In this document: positions 1-8,944 of the stretch, piece by piece
Position numbering within the stretch: position 1 is the stretch's first letter
Layout of the letters: the number at the start of each line of letters is the position of its first letter
DNA from: Winogradskyella sediminis
GTDB taxonomy: Bacteria; Bacteroidota; Bacteroidia; Flavobacteriales; Flavobacteriaceae
DNA length: 64,000 bases
Assembly: GCF_003387355.1 (NCBI RefSeq)
Contig: NZ_QUNH01000002.1
Location: 165,606-229,605, forward strand
Direction: 5' to 3'
Notes under the pieces: generated by a model
What the model was told of the DNA's origin: nothing
The model's database searches: none
What the model saw: only the letters and a program-made list of their open reading frames with translations
Program-made: the position numbers and the translations under genes

Positions 1-1
1 G

Positions 2-814
2 GAGGTTTATCGTTTTAAAGAACGCATTCGAAAAGAATATTTTGTGTATCAAATGTGTAATCATGTTATTGCAACAACCTTACCTCAGGTAGATCTATTG
101 GTGCAACAATACGATGTGCTACCACGAAATTGTAGTATGGTGCCACCTGGTATTGACGAAAATCGTTTTTATCCAGTGCCAACTAAAGAGACGGACAAAA
201 TTAGAGCGAAATACGATATTCATCCCACAGACATTTTAGCCTTAGGAAGAATGGCACATAATAAAGGTTATGATTTACTTATAAAATCACTACCAACAGT
301 TTTTGATTTGTGTCCTGAAGCACGATTGGTTGCTGCTGTAGGTGGAGATTCTAAGCAAGATAAAGAAGGTATTAAAAAGTTGAAAACATTGGCGAGTGAG
401 TTAGGAATACAAGATAAAATTAAATGGAAAAATTATATTGCTGATGAAGATTTAGCAAATGTGTACCGTGCAGCACATGTATTTGCAATGCCTTCAAGAT
501 ACGAACCCTTTGGAATGGTAGCTATTGAAGCTATGGCTTGTGGTACGCCTAGCGTTGTAACGGTTCATGGTGGATTATATGATTTAATTGATTTTGGAAA
601 TCAAGCGCTTTTTGCAGATCCGCATCGACCTGTAGAATTTGGTGCTATGTTAGCAATGCCACTTTTATATCCCTCTTTAAGAAATGAATTGTCTGTGGAA
701 GGAGCACGTTTTGCTCGTCGTAATTTTGGTTGGACAGGTATTGCTAAACGCATCCTCGAAAAATTTAAAAGCTCAATAAATCAACAGACAATGGAGTCTA
801 ATATTTATTCATAA
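2..814 (+). CDS. GT4-family glycosyltransferase, 3' part
   Basis: The reading frame is open back to base 2, so the true start lies upstream of the window and the GTG at 44 is not a real start. What is visible is the C-terminal Rossmann half of a GT-B glycosyltransferase. It has the PPGIDENRFYPV segment after the linker, GRMAHNKGYDLLIKSL, and the EPFGMVAIEAMACGTP stretch that gives the EX7E nucleotide-sugar motif of family GT4. Similar sequences occur in sucrose-phosphate-synthase-like and polysaccharide-building enzymes, and the acceptor cannot be told from this part. It probably acts in the cytoplasm. The next gene is convergent; the 129 bases between hold nothing I recognise. Confidence 0.85.
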   Translation, partial: EVYRFKERIRKEYFVYQMCNHVIATTLPQVDLLVQQYDVLPRNCSMVPPGIDENRFYPVPTKETDKIRAKYDIHPTDILALGRMAHNKGYDLLIKSLPTVFDLCPEARLVAAVGGDSKQDKEGIKKLKTLASELGIQDKIKWKNYIADEDLANVYRAAHVFAMPSRYEPFGMVAIEAMACGTPSVVTVHGGLYDLIDFGNQALFADPHRPVEFGAMLAMPLLYPSLRNELSVEGARFARRNFGWTGIAKRILEKFKSSINQQTMESNIYS

Positions 815-943
815 ACCGCAATTGTGAAATGGATATTGGAGAATGGATTAGTACTAAACCTAATGCTATTGTTTAAGTGAATTAGAGAACTAAAAGTTTA
901 TAATCTGGGGAGGTCGCCAAACTAAAACACAACTTGTAATGTT

Positions 944-2578
944 TTAAATTTCTTTAGTGTGTACATAGAAATTTTTGTCCACCTCAATCCGTTCCGATTT
1001 TATTGTTTTAGTTTGCCATTTTGCGTTTGGAAATAACCATTTAGAATGTTTATCTATCTCAACTTGAATTGGCATCGCAAAACCATCGACAATATTAATA
1101 TAACGAAATTTTAGCTTACCGTTTTCAAGTTGATATTCAAACGTTGGGATTTTTGTCGACCTTAAATACTGATTAAAGAATGGAGCTAAATCCATTGCGG
1201 TGTGCTTACTCAGATAATCTTCAATTTGTTCAGTAGTCACTGTTTCATGGTAAAATTCTGAATTTAAGCCACGGAGAATTTGTCTCCATTTGTCATCATC
1301 ATCAACCAATTGTCTAAGGGTATGAAGCATGTTGGCTCCTTTATAATACATGTCACTAGAACCTTCATGGTTAACGTTATAGACACCAATTAAAGGTCTA
1401 TCATTTTGAATATTTCTACGCGTCCCAATCACGTATTCTGCAGAAGCGCCTTTGCCGTAATAGTAATCTAAAAATAGATTTTCAGAATAGGACGTAAAGC
1501 CTTCATGAATCCACATATCTGCAATATCTTTATTGGTAATGTTATTGGCAAACCACTCATGACCAGCTTCATGAATAATAATAAAATCGAATTTTAAGCC
1601 CCAACCTGTTCCAGATAAATCATTTCCTAAATATCCTTGCTTATAGTGGTTGCCATAGGTAACAGAACTTTGATGTTCCATTCCTAAATAAGGGACTTCC
1701 ACAAGTTTAAAACTGTCTTCGTAAAACGGATAAGGCCCAAACCAATGCTCAAAAGCTTTCATCATTTTTGGAGCATCTTTAAAATGTATTTTAGCTTTTT
1801 CTAGGTTATAAGAAAGCACCCAATAATCGAGATCTAGAGGTCCTTTTTCGCCTTTATAAACTTCAGAGAAATTAACATAATCGCCAATATTTACGTTAAC
1901 TCCATAATTATTGATGGGGTTTTTTACGGTCCAGTGTGTAGTGATCGTTTTATCGTTTGATTCGATTTGTTTTAGTTTACCATTAGAAACATTCATAAGA
2001 CCTTTGGGTATGGAAACACTAATGTCCATACTATCTACTTCATCGTACATGTGGTCTTTGTTTGGCCACCATACACTTGCTCCTAAACCCTGACAAGAAG
2101 TGGCAATAAAGTGTTTCCCGTTTTTATCTTTTTTCCATGAAAACCCACCATCCCAAGGTGCTCTTTTTGCTTCTCTTGGGTGACCTTCATAATAGACTTC
2201 GATAGTATTTATATTGCCTCTATTTTGAGTTGATTTTAAGGTGATAAAATGTGCATTACCTTCATGAGTCACTTTTAGTGCCTTGCCATCTTGAAGCACT
2301 TTAGTAATCACCATAGGATTTTGCAGGTCTATTTGTAATACCTGATGAGGTTGTAAAACTGTATATTGAATGGTGTTTTTTCCTGAAATGAATTTTTGGT
2401 CGGGTTGGACTGCAATATCTAAATGATAATAGGTGAGATCCCACCATGCTCGTTCTGGAGTAATACTTCCTCTTAAGGTATCTTGTTTAGTAAACGTCTT
2501 TTTTTCTTGAAGTAATTGTGCATTAGATAGTAAAGAGCTAACCAATATTAATAGTAATGCGATGTAGTTTTTTAGCAT
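944..2578 (-). CDS. M1-family zinc aminopeptidase, secreted
   Basis: Starts with a Sec signal peptide (residues 1 to about 20, ending SNAQ) and shows the gluzincin signature. HEAGH at 336-340 is followed 18 residues later by E359 in WIHEGF, giving the HExxH-x18-E zinc site. Upstream is GMEH at 299-302 in place of the usual GxMEN exopeptidase loop, a variant common in short M1 enzymes. At 544 residues it contains the N-terminal beta domain and the catalytic domain but not the large C-terminal helical domain of PepN. It probably trims peptides in the periplasm or outside the cell. It is the last gene of a leftward three-gene run (CBM9-like, M28, M1) with a 45-base spacer. Confidence 0.9.
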   Translation of the reverse strand: MLKNYIALLLILVSSLLSNAQLLQEKKTFTKQDTLRGSITPERAWWDLTYYHLDIAVQPDQKFISGKNTIQYTVLQPHQVLQIDLQNPMVITKVLQDGKALKVTHEGNAHFITLKSTQNRGNINTIEVYYEGHPREAKRAPWDGGFSWKKDKNGKHFIATSCQGLGASVWWPNKDHMYDEVDSMDISVSIPKGLMNVSNGKLKQIESNDKTITTHWTVKNPINNYGVNVNIGDYVNFSEVYKGEKGPLDLDYWVLSYNLEKAKIHFKDAPKMMKAFEHWFGPYPFYEDSFKLVEVPYLGMEHQSSVTYGNHYKQGYLGNDLSGTGWGLKFDFIIIHEAGHEWFANNITNKDIADMWIHEGFTSYSENLFLDYYYGKGASAEYVIGTRRNIQNDRPLIGVYNVNHEGSSDMYYKGANMLHTLRQLVDDDDKWRQILRGLNSEFYHETVTTEQIEDYLSKHTAMDLAPFFNQYLRSTKIPTFEYQLENGKLKFRYINIVDGFAMPIQVEIDKHSKWLFPNAKWQTKTIKSERIEVDKNFYVHTKEI

Positions 2579-2623
2579 TTTGAATGAAGTTTAGATTACT
2601 GATTGCTCAGAATGATAGAATAA

Positions 2624-3970
2624 CTATCTTAAAATTTTGTTGGGAAAGGTGATTAAACTTTCATAGCCATTTTCAGCAACTGCAGCTACTCCAAAAAAGA
2701 AGTTATCAATGACAATGCCTTCTAAGGTAATTTCGGTGACATCTTTTACATAACGGCTGTGATTCCAAGTTGGTGATGTCGTATCTCTCCAATAGATTTT
2801 ATAGCCTTTAGCGCCTTCTACTGTGTTCCATTGTAGTTTAGCAGAGGCTTCTACAATTCCTCCAATGCCAACCTGATCTGGAGCTGGTGGAGCAGAAGCA
2901 AGGCTTGCCATCGTAATTGTATTTACAGCGGTTAGTTTTTTACAATACGGAAAGTTAACATGCTCAAAGGTATCTCCATAAGCGATGCCATTTTCAGTTC
3001 TAATATCTTGATGTTGCTGTGTGTAGTTTTCGTGCGCTTCCATAATTCGGATGCTTGCAAAGCCAAGATCGTTAAATGGTCTATGATGGCCACCACGACC
3101 AAAACGATCTAAACGATAAACCATCATAGGGTTCATCTCTGGCATGTAGGTTTTAGTTGTTGTATAAACGTATCTTGCTAACTGACGAGAAATACCATCA
3201 ACTTCACCGCCATAAAAGCGTCTAGCTTTGGCTTGTTGTATTAGTTTTATAGGATCGGTTTCGTCAGTGGTAACAGGTTCAGAGAAAATTCTGAAGGTAC
3301 GATTGTCAATTACTCCATCGACACCAGCAATATTACCAATCATATCATTATTAAGTACTCCTATGATTTGCCAATTTTGGTCTTTAGCATATTTAGAAAA
3401 ACCTTGTCCTCCAAAAAGTCCTTGTTCTTCACCTGAAAGGCCTAGATAAACAATACTGCTTTCAAATTTGTATTGAGACAATACTCTTGCTGCTTCAATA
3501 GCTCCAGCCATACCAGTAGCATTATCATTGGCACCAGGTGCATCTGAGGTATAATCGTTTGGGTCTGACACTCTAGAGTCTATATCGCCACTCATTATAA
3601 TGTAACGATTTGGGTATGTTGTACCACGTTGAATCGCCACAACATTAACCACATTAACATCTTTTACAATACGCTGGTTGGTTCCTTTTTCGACTAAATT
3701 ACTTTGATAAAACACCTCTAGACAATTATTACATTCTTTAGAAATAGCCTCGAATTCCGATTTTATCCATCGTCTTGCTGCGCCAATACCTCGCGTATTC
3801 GAAATGGTGTCACTTAATGTATGCCGTGTGCCAAAATCGGCTAAGGTTTGGACATCGTTTTTTAGACGTTCTTCGGAAACAGCAGCAATAATGTCGTAAA
3901 TTTTAGGATCGGTTTGCGCACCAATAACGATACAAAATAATAGTAATATTGAGCTGATTGCAATTTTCAT
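2624..3970 (-). CDS. M28-family metallopeptidase with C-terminal Fn3-like domain
   Basis: Signal peptide at 1-19, then an M28 aminopeptidase core: GANDNATG supplies metal-ligand D149, LGLSGEEQG gives catalytic E181 and ligand E182, and NNDMIGN gives D209. The segment that normally reads GHxDS reads SGDIDSR here, so the first zinc-ligand histidine is an aspartate (D129). That may change metal use. Residues from about 360 to the end look like a fibronectin type III / beta-sandwich module (KGYKIYWRDT). There is no T9SS sorting domain. It lies 13 bases after the CBM9-like gene and 45 before the M1 gene, consistent with a peptide-degrading operon. Confidence 0.88.
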   Translation of the reverse strand: MKIAISSILLLFCIVIGAQTDPKIYDIIAAVSEERLKNDVQTLADFGTRHTLSDTISNTRGIGAARRWIKSEFEAISKECNNCLEVFYQSNLVEKGTNQRIVKDVNVVNVVAIQRGTTYPNRYIIMSGDIDSRVSDPNDYTSDAPGANDNATGMAGAIEAARVLSQYKFESSIVYLGLSGEEQGLFGGQGFSKYAKDQNWQIIGVLNNDMIGNIAGVDGVIDNRTFRIFSEPVTTDETDPIKLIQQAKARRFYGGEVDGISRQLARYVYTTTKTYMPEMNPMMVYRLDRFGRGGHHRPFNDLGFASIRIMEAHENYTQQHQDIRTENGIAYGDTFEHVNFPYCKKLTAVNTITMASLASAPPAPDQVGIGGIVEASAKLQWNTVEGAKGYKIYWRDTTSPTWNHSRYVKDVTEITLEGIVIDNFFFGVAAVAENGYESLITFPNKILR

Positions 3971-3983
3971 AGTGGTGGTGGAA

Positions 3984-5129
3984 TTAATCGATTAGTTGTA
4001 AAGTTCCGAAAATATTGGCATCAATCCAACCGCGATTTTTATCCTTTCCTTCCACAGGAATAGAGCCTATAAAATTTTCGCGTTCTGTGCTGTAATCGTT
4101 ATCGCAATATGCCAGAGCAAATCCCATATTTTTATTTGCTTGTAATGTCTTAGCTTTGTTCAGCTTATTGTCTATATAGCTATCGTCATAGATATTTATT
4201 TTTACTTCCCAAAGGGTGGTGTTAGCAGTAACGCGGCGTTTAGATTCTATATGTGAATTATATAACTTGCCTTTTTTATTTGGAGACATGTCTACCACAT
4301 TACCATCAAGGGCAATATGATAAGCAAAGGCATTATGGTTAAACTGATGTTCGCCACCACTGTTGTCTTCGTCAATAAATATTTCTAAACAATCATCGTC
4401 CCACCATGCCACTAGTGGATCTTTATGTGTATCAACAAGAGTGTCATCTTGAATTTCAGCTAAAAGATAAAGGGCGTCTTTAGTCCATGATAATTTATAA
4501 CGTCCCTTAAAATCGTCAGCAGTGTAAGATTCTCCCAACCAAAGTTGATCGAGTTGATGCCACTCAGTATTATCCCAAATGGTTTCATTAGCGATCCCAT
4601 CAATGGTCATCGTTTCTTTGGCTTGCTTAACTTTAATTAGCTGTTTCAGTGGTTTTTTATTTTTCGAAGCTTTAGTGTAGTGAAATGTTACAGTTTCAAT
4701 GTTTCCATTATTTTCAATAGCGACATGTATATTCATGGCATTAGCACTTATTTTTTCAAACGTCATACCTTCAAATACCACCTTGTTTTTTGTAATTTCT
4801 ATTAACGGAAAATCAACGGTTTCATCTTTAGATTCCCAACCTTTTAAATCTGAACCAAAATGTTTAAGCTGTAGAATTAATGAGTTTTCAATCTCTCGGA
4901 TGACCTCAATTTCATAAAATTGGACTTGCCCTTCAACGATTAATTTAAAAGTAGCCATCATGGAACCTGCAGAAGGTTCGCTCCAAATTTCTTCTGTAAT
5001 ACCACCAAAGGCTTCTCCATGCCATGTGCCAGAAATCCATTTAATGTTTTCTAGTTTAGGTGTTAAAGATTTTTCGTTTTGTGCCTCTGAAATTGTGAAA
5101 ATAAAAAAGAACAGTATGAAATATTTCAT
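3984..5129 (-). CDS. Secreted protein: DUF6265-like N-terminus plus CBM9-like domain
   Basis: Signal peptide at 1-16. Residues about 25-155 hold the WISGTWHGEAFGG / EEIWSEPSAGSM pattern typical of DUF6265-type lipocalin-like proteins. Residues about 165-380 read like the carbohydrate-binding family 9-like domain found in Bacteroidota surface proteins (TIDGIANETIWDNTEW at its start, then DDDCLEIFIDED). No catalytic motif was seen. First gene of the leftward peptidase run, divergent from the BlaI-like gene across a 115-base gap. The binding target cannot be inferred from the sequence. Confidence 0.75.
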   Translation of the reverse strand: MKYFILFFFIFTISEAQNEKSLTPKLENIKWISGTWHGEAFGGITEEIWSEPSAGSMMATFKLIVEGQVQFYEIEVIREIENSLILQLKHFGSDLKGWESKDETVDFPLIEITKNKVVFEGMTFEKISANAMNIHVAIENNGNIETVTFHYTKASKNKKPLKQLIKVKQAKETMTIDGIANETIWDNTEWHQLDQLWLGESYTADDFKGRYKLSWTKDALYLLAEIQDDTLVDTHKDPLVAWWDDDCLEIFIDEDNSGGEHQFNHNAFAYHIALDGNVVDMSPNKKGKLYNSHIESKRRVTANTTLWEVKINIYDDSYIDNKLNKAKTLQANKNMGFALAYCDNDYSTERENFIGSIPVEGKDKNRGWIDANIFGTLQLID

Positions 5130-5194
5130 ATTAAAGCTGACTTAAAATTATTGAATGTGAATTGAGACAATAAAGATAGAATTTTTAAGATGGA

Positions 5195-5230
5195 TTTGTG
5201 TATTAATATTTAATTACTACATTTGTAGTA
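5195..5230 (+). promoter_or_regulatory. Promoter with overlapping BlaI-type operator
   Basis: TTTG at 5195-5198 and TACATTTG at 5218-5225 are separated by 19 bases, matching the flavobacterial -33/-7 promoter (TAnnTTTG). The perfect dyad TACTACA-TT-TGTAGTA at 5215-5230 covers the -7 box and closely resembles the ACTACATATGTAGT operators bound by BlaI/MecI. The BlaI-like gene starts 15 bases downstream, so autorepression is the simplest reading. Confidence 0.75.
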
Positions 5231-5244
5231 GTAAAACTATATTT

Positions 5245-5631
5245 GTGGATATAAAACAACTGAATAAATCTGAGCTTCAAATCATGAAGTATTTGTGGAT
5301 CCTTGAAAAAGGATTTATGAAGGACATTGTTGCAAAATTTCCGGAACCAAGACCGGCTTATACAACTATTTCTACGTTACTCAAACGTATGACCGATAAG
5401 AATTATATTGGTTTTGAGCGTTTAGGTAGAGATAAGCAGTATTATCCAATTCTTAAGAAGCATGATTATTTTACGAAACAAGTGAATGGTATGATTCAAC
5501 ATTTTTTTAATGATTCTAAAGCCCAATTTGCTTCATTTTTTACTAAAAATGCAGATTTATCGATGCAAGAATTAAAGGAACTTCAAGCGTTGTTAAAGCA
5601 GAAAATGGATCAAAAGAAAGCCAATGATTAG
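5245..5631 (+). CDS. BlaI/MecI/CopY-family transcriptional repressor
   Basis: A winged-helix repressor of 128 residues, the usual size. The N-terminal LNKSELQIMKYLW and the PAYTTISTLLKRMTDKNYI recognition segment are characteristic of the family. The start is a GTG, supported by the conserved N-terminus; the first ATG would remove helix 1. Family members bind as dimers and leave DNA after cleavage triggered by a partner M56 protease. The stop overlaps the start of the M56 gene by 8 bases, the classic blaI-blaR1 arrangement. It probably binds the dyad at 5215-5230. Confidence 0.92.
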   Translation: MDIKQLNKSELQIMKYLWILEKGFMKDIVAKFPEPRPAYTTISTLLKRMTDKNYIGFERLGRDKQYYPILKKHDYFTKQVNGMIQHFFNDSKAQFASFFTKNADLSMQELKELQALLKQKMDQKKAND

Positions 5632-7048
5632 TTATTTTGTATATACCATTATTAGTCTCGGCTGCTCATATGTGCTTTATGTTCTGTTACTCAGAAAACA
5701 AAAGACATTTCAGTTTAATCGTTTTTTTCTTTTAAGCGCTTTGGTGCTATGTCTTGTGGCTCCATTTTTAGAATTTGAGCTATTTAAAGCCGTTCCAAGC
5801 ATTACACAAATTCAGTTAGATAAATTTACAGAGACAGACGCTATAATAGATACTGTAGATAATGTCACAATAGGAGAGGAGGTAACTGTTAATCCTTATC
5901 GTGTTAATCCAATTTTAATTATTTATGGTTTAATTTCTCTTTTATTAATCATTCGATTTTCAAGGAATCTATATCAAATATACAATCTTACTAGATTGGA
6001 ATATGAAATAATAGGTCATCTTAAATTAATAAAAATTGAGGACTCTAATATGGTGTCTAGTTTTTTTAGTTATATGTTTATTCCTAAACAGCACACGTTG
6101 TCTAGAGAGGATTATAAAAGCATTATTGCTCATGAAACCGTCCATAGTGAAGAATTACATTCTGTAGATATCATTCTTTTAGAATTGCTCAGTTGCATCT
6201 TTTGGTTTAATCCATTTATCTGGTTGTATAAGAAAGCTGTTTTACAAAACCATGAATTTATTGCCGATGAAAAGTCGGTGTTATCTGGCATTAACATTGA
6301 AAATTATTCAAACACTATTATTAATTTAGGACAAAAGGAATACCGCGTTCCTCTAACTAGCGGATTTAATTTCATTCAAATCAAAAATCGAATTATTATG
6401 TTGCATCAATCAAAATCATCAGTATTCAAACAAACTTTAAAAATTTCTTCTGTCACCTTATTACTTGCTGGCATCTTTGTCTTTAGTTCTTATAAGGACT
6501 TAAAAGAACCTCTTGTGGTTGTTATCGATGCTGGTCATGGCGGAAAGGATATTGGTCAAAAGTCAAATAATGTAAGTGAAAAGGATATTATATTGAATAT
6601 TTCAAATTTACTAGCGTCATTAAGCGATGATAAAGTTGACATAGTTCTAACTAGACAAAATGATGAATTCTTAGAATTAAGTGAACGCGTCGAACTTATA
6701 AACAGCAGAAAACCAGATTTATTTTTAAGTTTACATAGTAATGCTCATACGGATAAAACTATCAGAGGAACAGAAGCTTATTACAATCCAAAACATGAAC
6801 TTGCTGAAACTAGTCTTGATTATGCTAACATATTAGTTGAGAATCAATTAAATAATTTTTCCAGTAGAGGAGTAAAGGAAGCAACAGGATTTTACCTTTT
6901 AAAAAACACTAGAGTTCCTGGAGTCTACTTAGAATTAGGCTTTATGACTAATGAAAGTAATAGAGTAATGCTTACTGATAAAGACCAACAGTTGAAAATT
7001 GCTCAGTCTATTTACGACGGTTTATTAGAAATAAGAAAAACTAAATAA
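5624..7048 (+). CDS. BlaR1-like M56 membrane protease fused to N-acetylmuramoyl-L-alanine amidase
   Basis: Residues 1 to about 270 are a BlaR1/MecR1-type M56 integral-membrane metalloprotease: hydrophobic segments near 1-25, 33-50, 96-112 and 180-200, the HETVH zinc motif at 170-174, and HEFIADE at 210-216 as the third-ligand region. A further membrane segment (about 273-291) leads straight into an Amidase_3 domain: IDAGHGG with H305, E319, LSLHSNA with H371, and catalytic-type E437 in YLELGFMTN. All expected zinc and catalytic residues are present. The amidase replaces the penicillin-binding sensor of BlaR1 and by topology should face the periplasm. Co-transcribed with the BlaI-like repressor. 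I infer a peptidoglycan-damage sensor or a regulated hydrolase. Confidence 0.88.
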   Translation: MISYFVYTIISLGCSYVLYVLLLRKQKTFQFNRFFLLSALVLCLVAPFLEFELFKAVPSITQIQLDKFTETDAIIDTVDNVTIGEEVTVNPYRVNPILIIYGLISLLLIIRFSRNLYQIYNLTRLEYEIIGHLKLIKIEDSNMVSSFFSYMFIPKQHTLSREDYKSIIAHETVHSEELHSVDIILLELLSCIFWFNPFIWLYKKAVLQNHEFIADEKSVLSGINIENYSNTIINLGQKEYRVPLTSGFNFIQIKNRIIMLHQSKSSVFKQTLKISSVTLLLAGIFVFSSYKDLKEPLVVVIDAGHGGKDIGQKSNNVSEKDIILNISNLLASLSDDKVDIVLTRQNDEFLELSERVELINSRKPDLFLSLHSNAHTDKTIRGTEAYYNPKHELAETSLDYANILVENQLNNFSSRGVKEATGFYLLKNTRVPGVYLELGFMTNESNRVMLTDKDQQLKIAQSIYDGLLEIRKTK

Positions 7049-7057
7049 GTTAAATAA

Positions 7058-7102
7058 AAAAGCCAATTCAACCCCAATCATGAAAGGGAAGAATTGGCTT
7101 TT
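7058..7102. terminator. Bidirectional hairpin terminator
   Basis: AAAAGCCAATTC at 7058-7069 pairs with GAATTGGCTTTT at 7091-7102. It lies between the M56-amidase gene and the convergent acyl-CoA dehydrogenase gene, with A and T runs at both sides. Confidence 0.8.
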
Positions 7103-7127
7103 AACCATTTTCAACTTAACCTAATTT

Positions 7128-8936
7128 TTAAAAGCAGTATTTTCCTTCTGCTTTAACTTTTTCAGCAATTTCAATACGAAGATCTACTATGTCTGGATAA
7201 TTAGCGTATTTCGTAAAGCGTTTTAGTCCCATTAACATCATACGTTGCTCATCTCCTTCAGCAAAAGAAATAATACTTTCTTTACCTTTTTCTTCAACGA
7301 TATCTACCGCATGATACAAATATAATTTAGACATCGCTATTTGGGCTGACTGCTCTTTTTCACTAGTACGTTTTACATTTTTCTCAGTTCTTAAAATGGC
7401 AGATTCAGCCATATAGATTTCGATTAAAATATCTGCCGCAGCAATAAGTAATTGTTGGTGTTCTTCAAGTTGAGGTCCAAATTTTTGAACCGCTCCACCA
7501 GCAACCATCAAGAATGCTTTTTTAAGCTTCTTAATCATTTCTTTTTCTTCCGAAAATAATTCAGTGTAATCTGGAGTTTCAAATGATGGAATACCCATTA
7601 GTTCTTCTTGTACTTTCTGAGCAGGACCTAATAAATCGACATGACCTTTCATAGCCTTTTTTACGAGCATACCAACGGTTAACATTCTATTAATTTCGTT
7701 GGTACCTTCATATATACGAGCAATACGCGCATCTCTCCAAGCGGCTTCCATAGGTGTTTCTTCAGAGAATCCCATACCTCCAAAAATTTGAATACCTTCA
7801 TCTGCGCAATTCTGTACATCTTCGGATACCGCAACTTTTAAGATAGAACATTCAATCGCGTATTCTTCAACTCCTTTTAATTCTGCTTCTTGATGCGAAT
7901 TACCAGCCGCTTCACGTAATGCGATTCTGTCTTCTATATTTTTTGCAGCTCTATAAGTTGCAGATTCACCAGCATAGGCACTTGCCGCCATTTCGGCTAA
8001 TTTGGTTTTAATAGCACCAAAGTTAGCAATAGGTGTTTTAAATTGTTTACGTTCATTAGCATATTGCACCGCAGTGGTTAAAATTCTTCTTTGAGAATCT
8101 AAACAAGCGGCGGCCAATTTTATACGACCAACATTTAATGCATTCATTGCAATTTTAAAGCCTTCACCACGACCAGCTAGCATATTTTCTACAGGAACAA
8201 CGGTATCGTTAAAAAATACTTGTCGTGTAGAAGAGGCACGAATTCCTAGTTTGTGTTCTTCTTCACCTAAAGTAATACCATTTGGATTTTCACTGTCGTA
8301 TTCAACAATAAAACCTGTGATGTTTTTATCGTCTTCAATACGCGCAAATACAATCATTAAGCTACAGAAACCTGCGTTTGAAATCCACATTTTCTGACCG
8401 TTAATTTTATACGATTTTCCATCGGCAGAAAGTTCAGCGGTTGTTTTACCAGAATTAGCATCAGATCCTGCACCAGGTTCTGTTAAACAATACGCACCAA
8501 ACCACTCACCAGTAGCTAATTTTGGGACGTATTTTTGTTTTTGTTCTTCGGTTCCATACAAGGTAATTGGCATGGTACCAATACCTGTGTGCGCACCAAA
8601 AGCGGTACTAAAAGAGCCTGTACCAGATGAAATGTAATCGCAGGTTAATACGGTAGAGACGAATCCCATTCCTAAACCTTCATAAGCTTCAGGAACTGCA
8701 ACTCCTAAAAAGCCCATTTCACCAGCTTTTCGCATTACTTCTTCGGTTAACGCGTAATCTTTTGCTTCAAACCTTGGTTTGTGTGCAATAATTTCGCGTT
8801 CGTTGAATTCCATTACGGATTCTTTCATCATGGTTTGTTCTTCTGAAAAATCTTCAGGAGTAAACACATCTTCACAATTTGTTTCTTTTACTAGGAATTG
8901 TCCTCCTCTTAAAATGTCTTTTTCTTCTGTTGCCAT
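7128..8936 (-). CDS. Acyl-CoA dehydrogenase
   Basis: A 602-residue flavoenzyme with the acyl-CoA dehydrogenase signatures AYCLTEPGAGSDANS (FAD/acyl binding) and MGFSEETPMEAAWRDARIARIYEGT near the catalytic region. The extra C-terminal ~150-residue helical part makes it longer than the 380-residue short-chain type and is common in Bacteroidota beta-oxidation operons. It catalyses the first oxidation of the beta-oxidation cycle, passing electrons to ETF. Last gene of the leftward MarR-FadB-thiolase-S23 run. The start ATG at 8934-8936 follows the repeat-bearing spacer. Confidence 0.95.
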   Translation of the reverse strand: MATEEKDILRGGQFLVKETNCEDVFTPEDFSEEQTMMKESVMEFNEREIIAHKPRFEAKDYALTEEVMRKAGEMGFLGVAVPEAYEGLGMGFVSTVLTCDYISSGTGSFSTAFGAHTGIGTMPITLYGTEEQKQKYVPKLATGEWFGAYCLTEPGAGSDANSGKTTAELSADGKSYKINGQKMWISNAGFCSLMIVFARIEDDKNITGFIVEYDSENPNGITLGEEEHKLGIRASSTRQVFFNDTVVPVENMLAGRGEGFKIAMNALNVGRIKLAAACLDSQRRILTTAVQYANERKQFKTPIANFGAIKTKLAEMAASAYAGESATYRAAKNIEDRIALREAAGNSHQEAELKGVEEYAIECSILKVAVSEDVQNCADEGIQIFGGMGFSEETPMEAAWRDARIARIYEGTNEINRMLTVGMLVKKAMKGHVDLLGPAQKVQEELMGIPSFETPDYTELFSEEKEMIKKLKKAFLMVAGGAVQKFGPQLEEHQQLLIAAADILIEIYMAESAILRTEKNVKRTSEKEQSAQIAMSKLYLYHAVDIVEEKGKESIISFAEGDEQRMMLMGLKRFTKYANYPDIVDLRIEIAEKVKAEGKYCF

Positions 8937-8944
8937 GTTTTATT

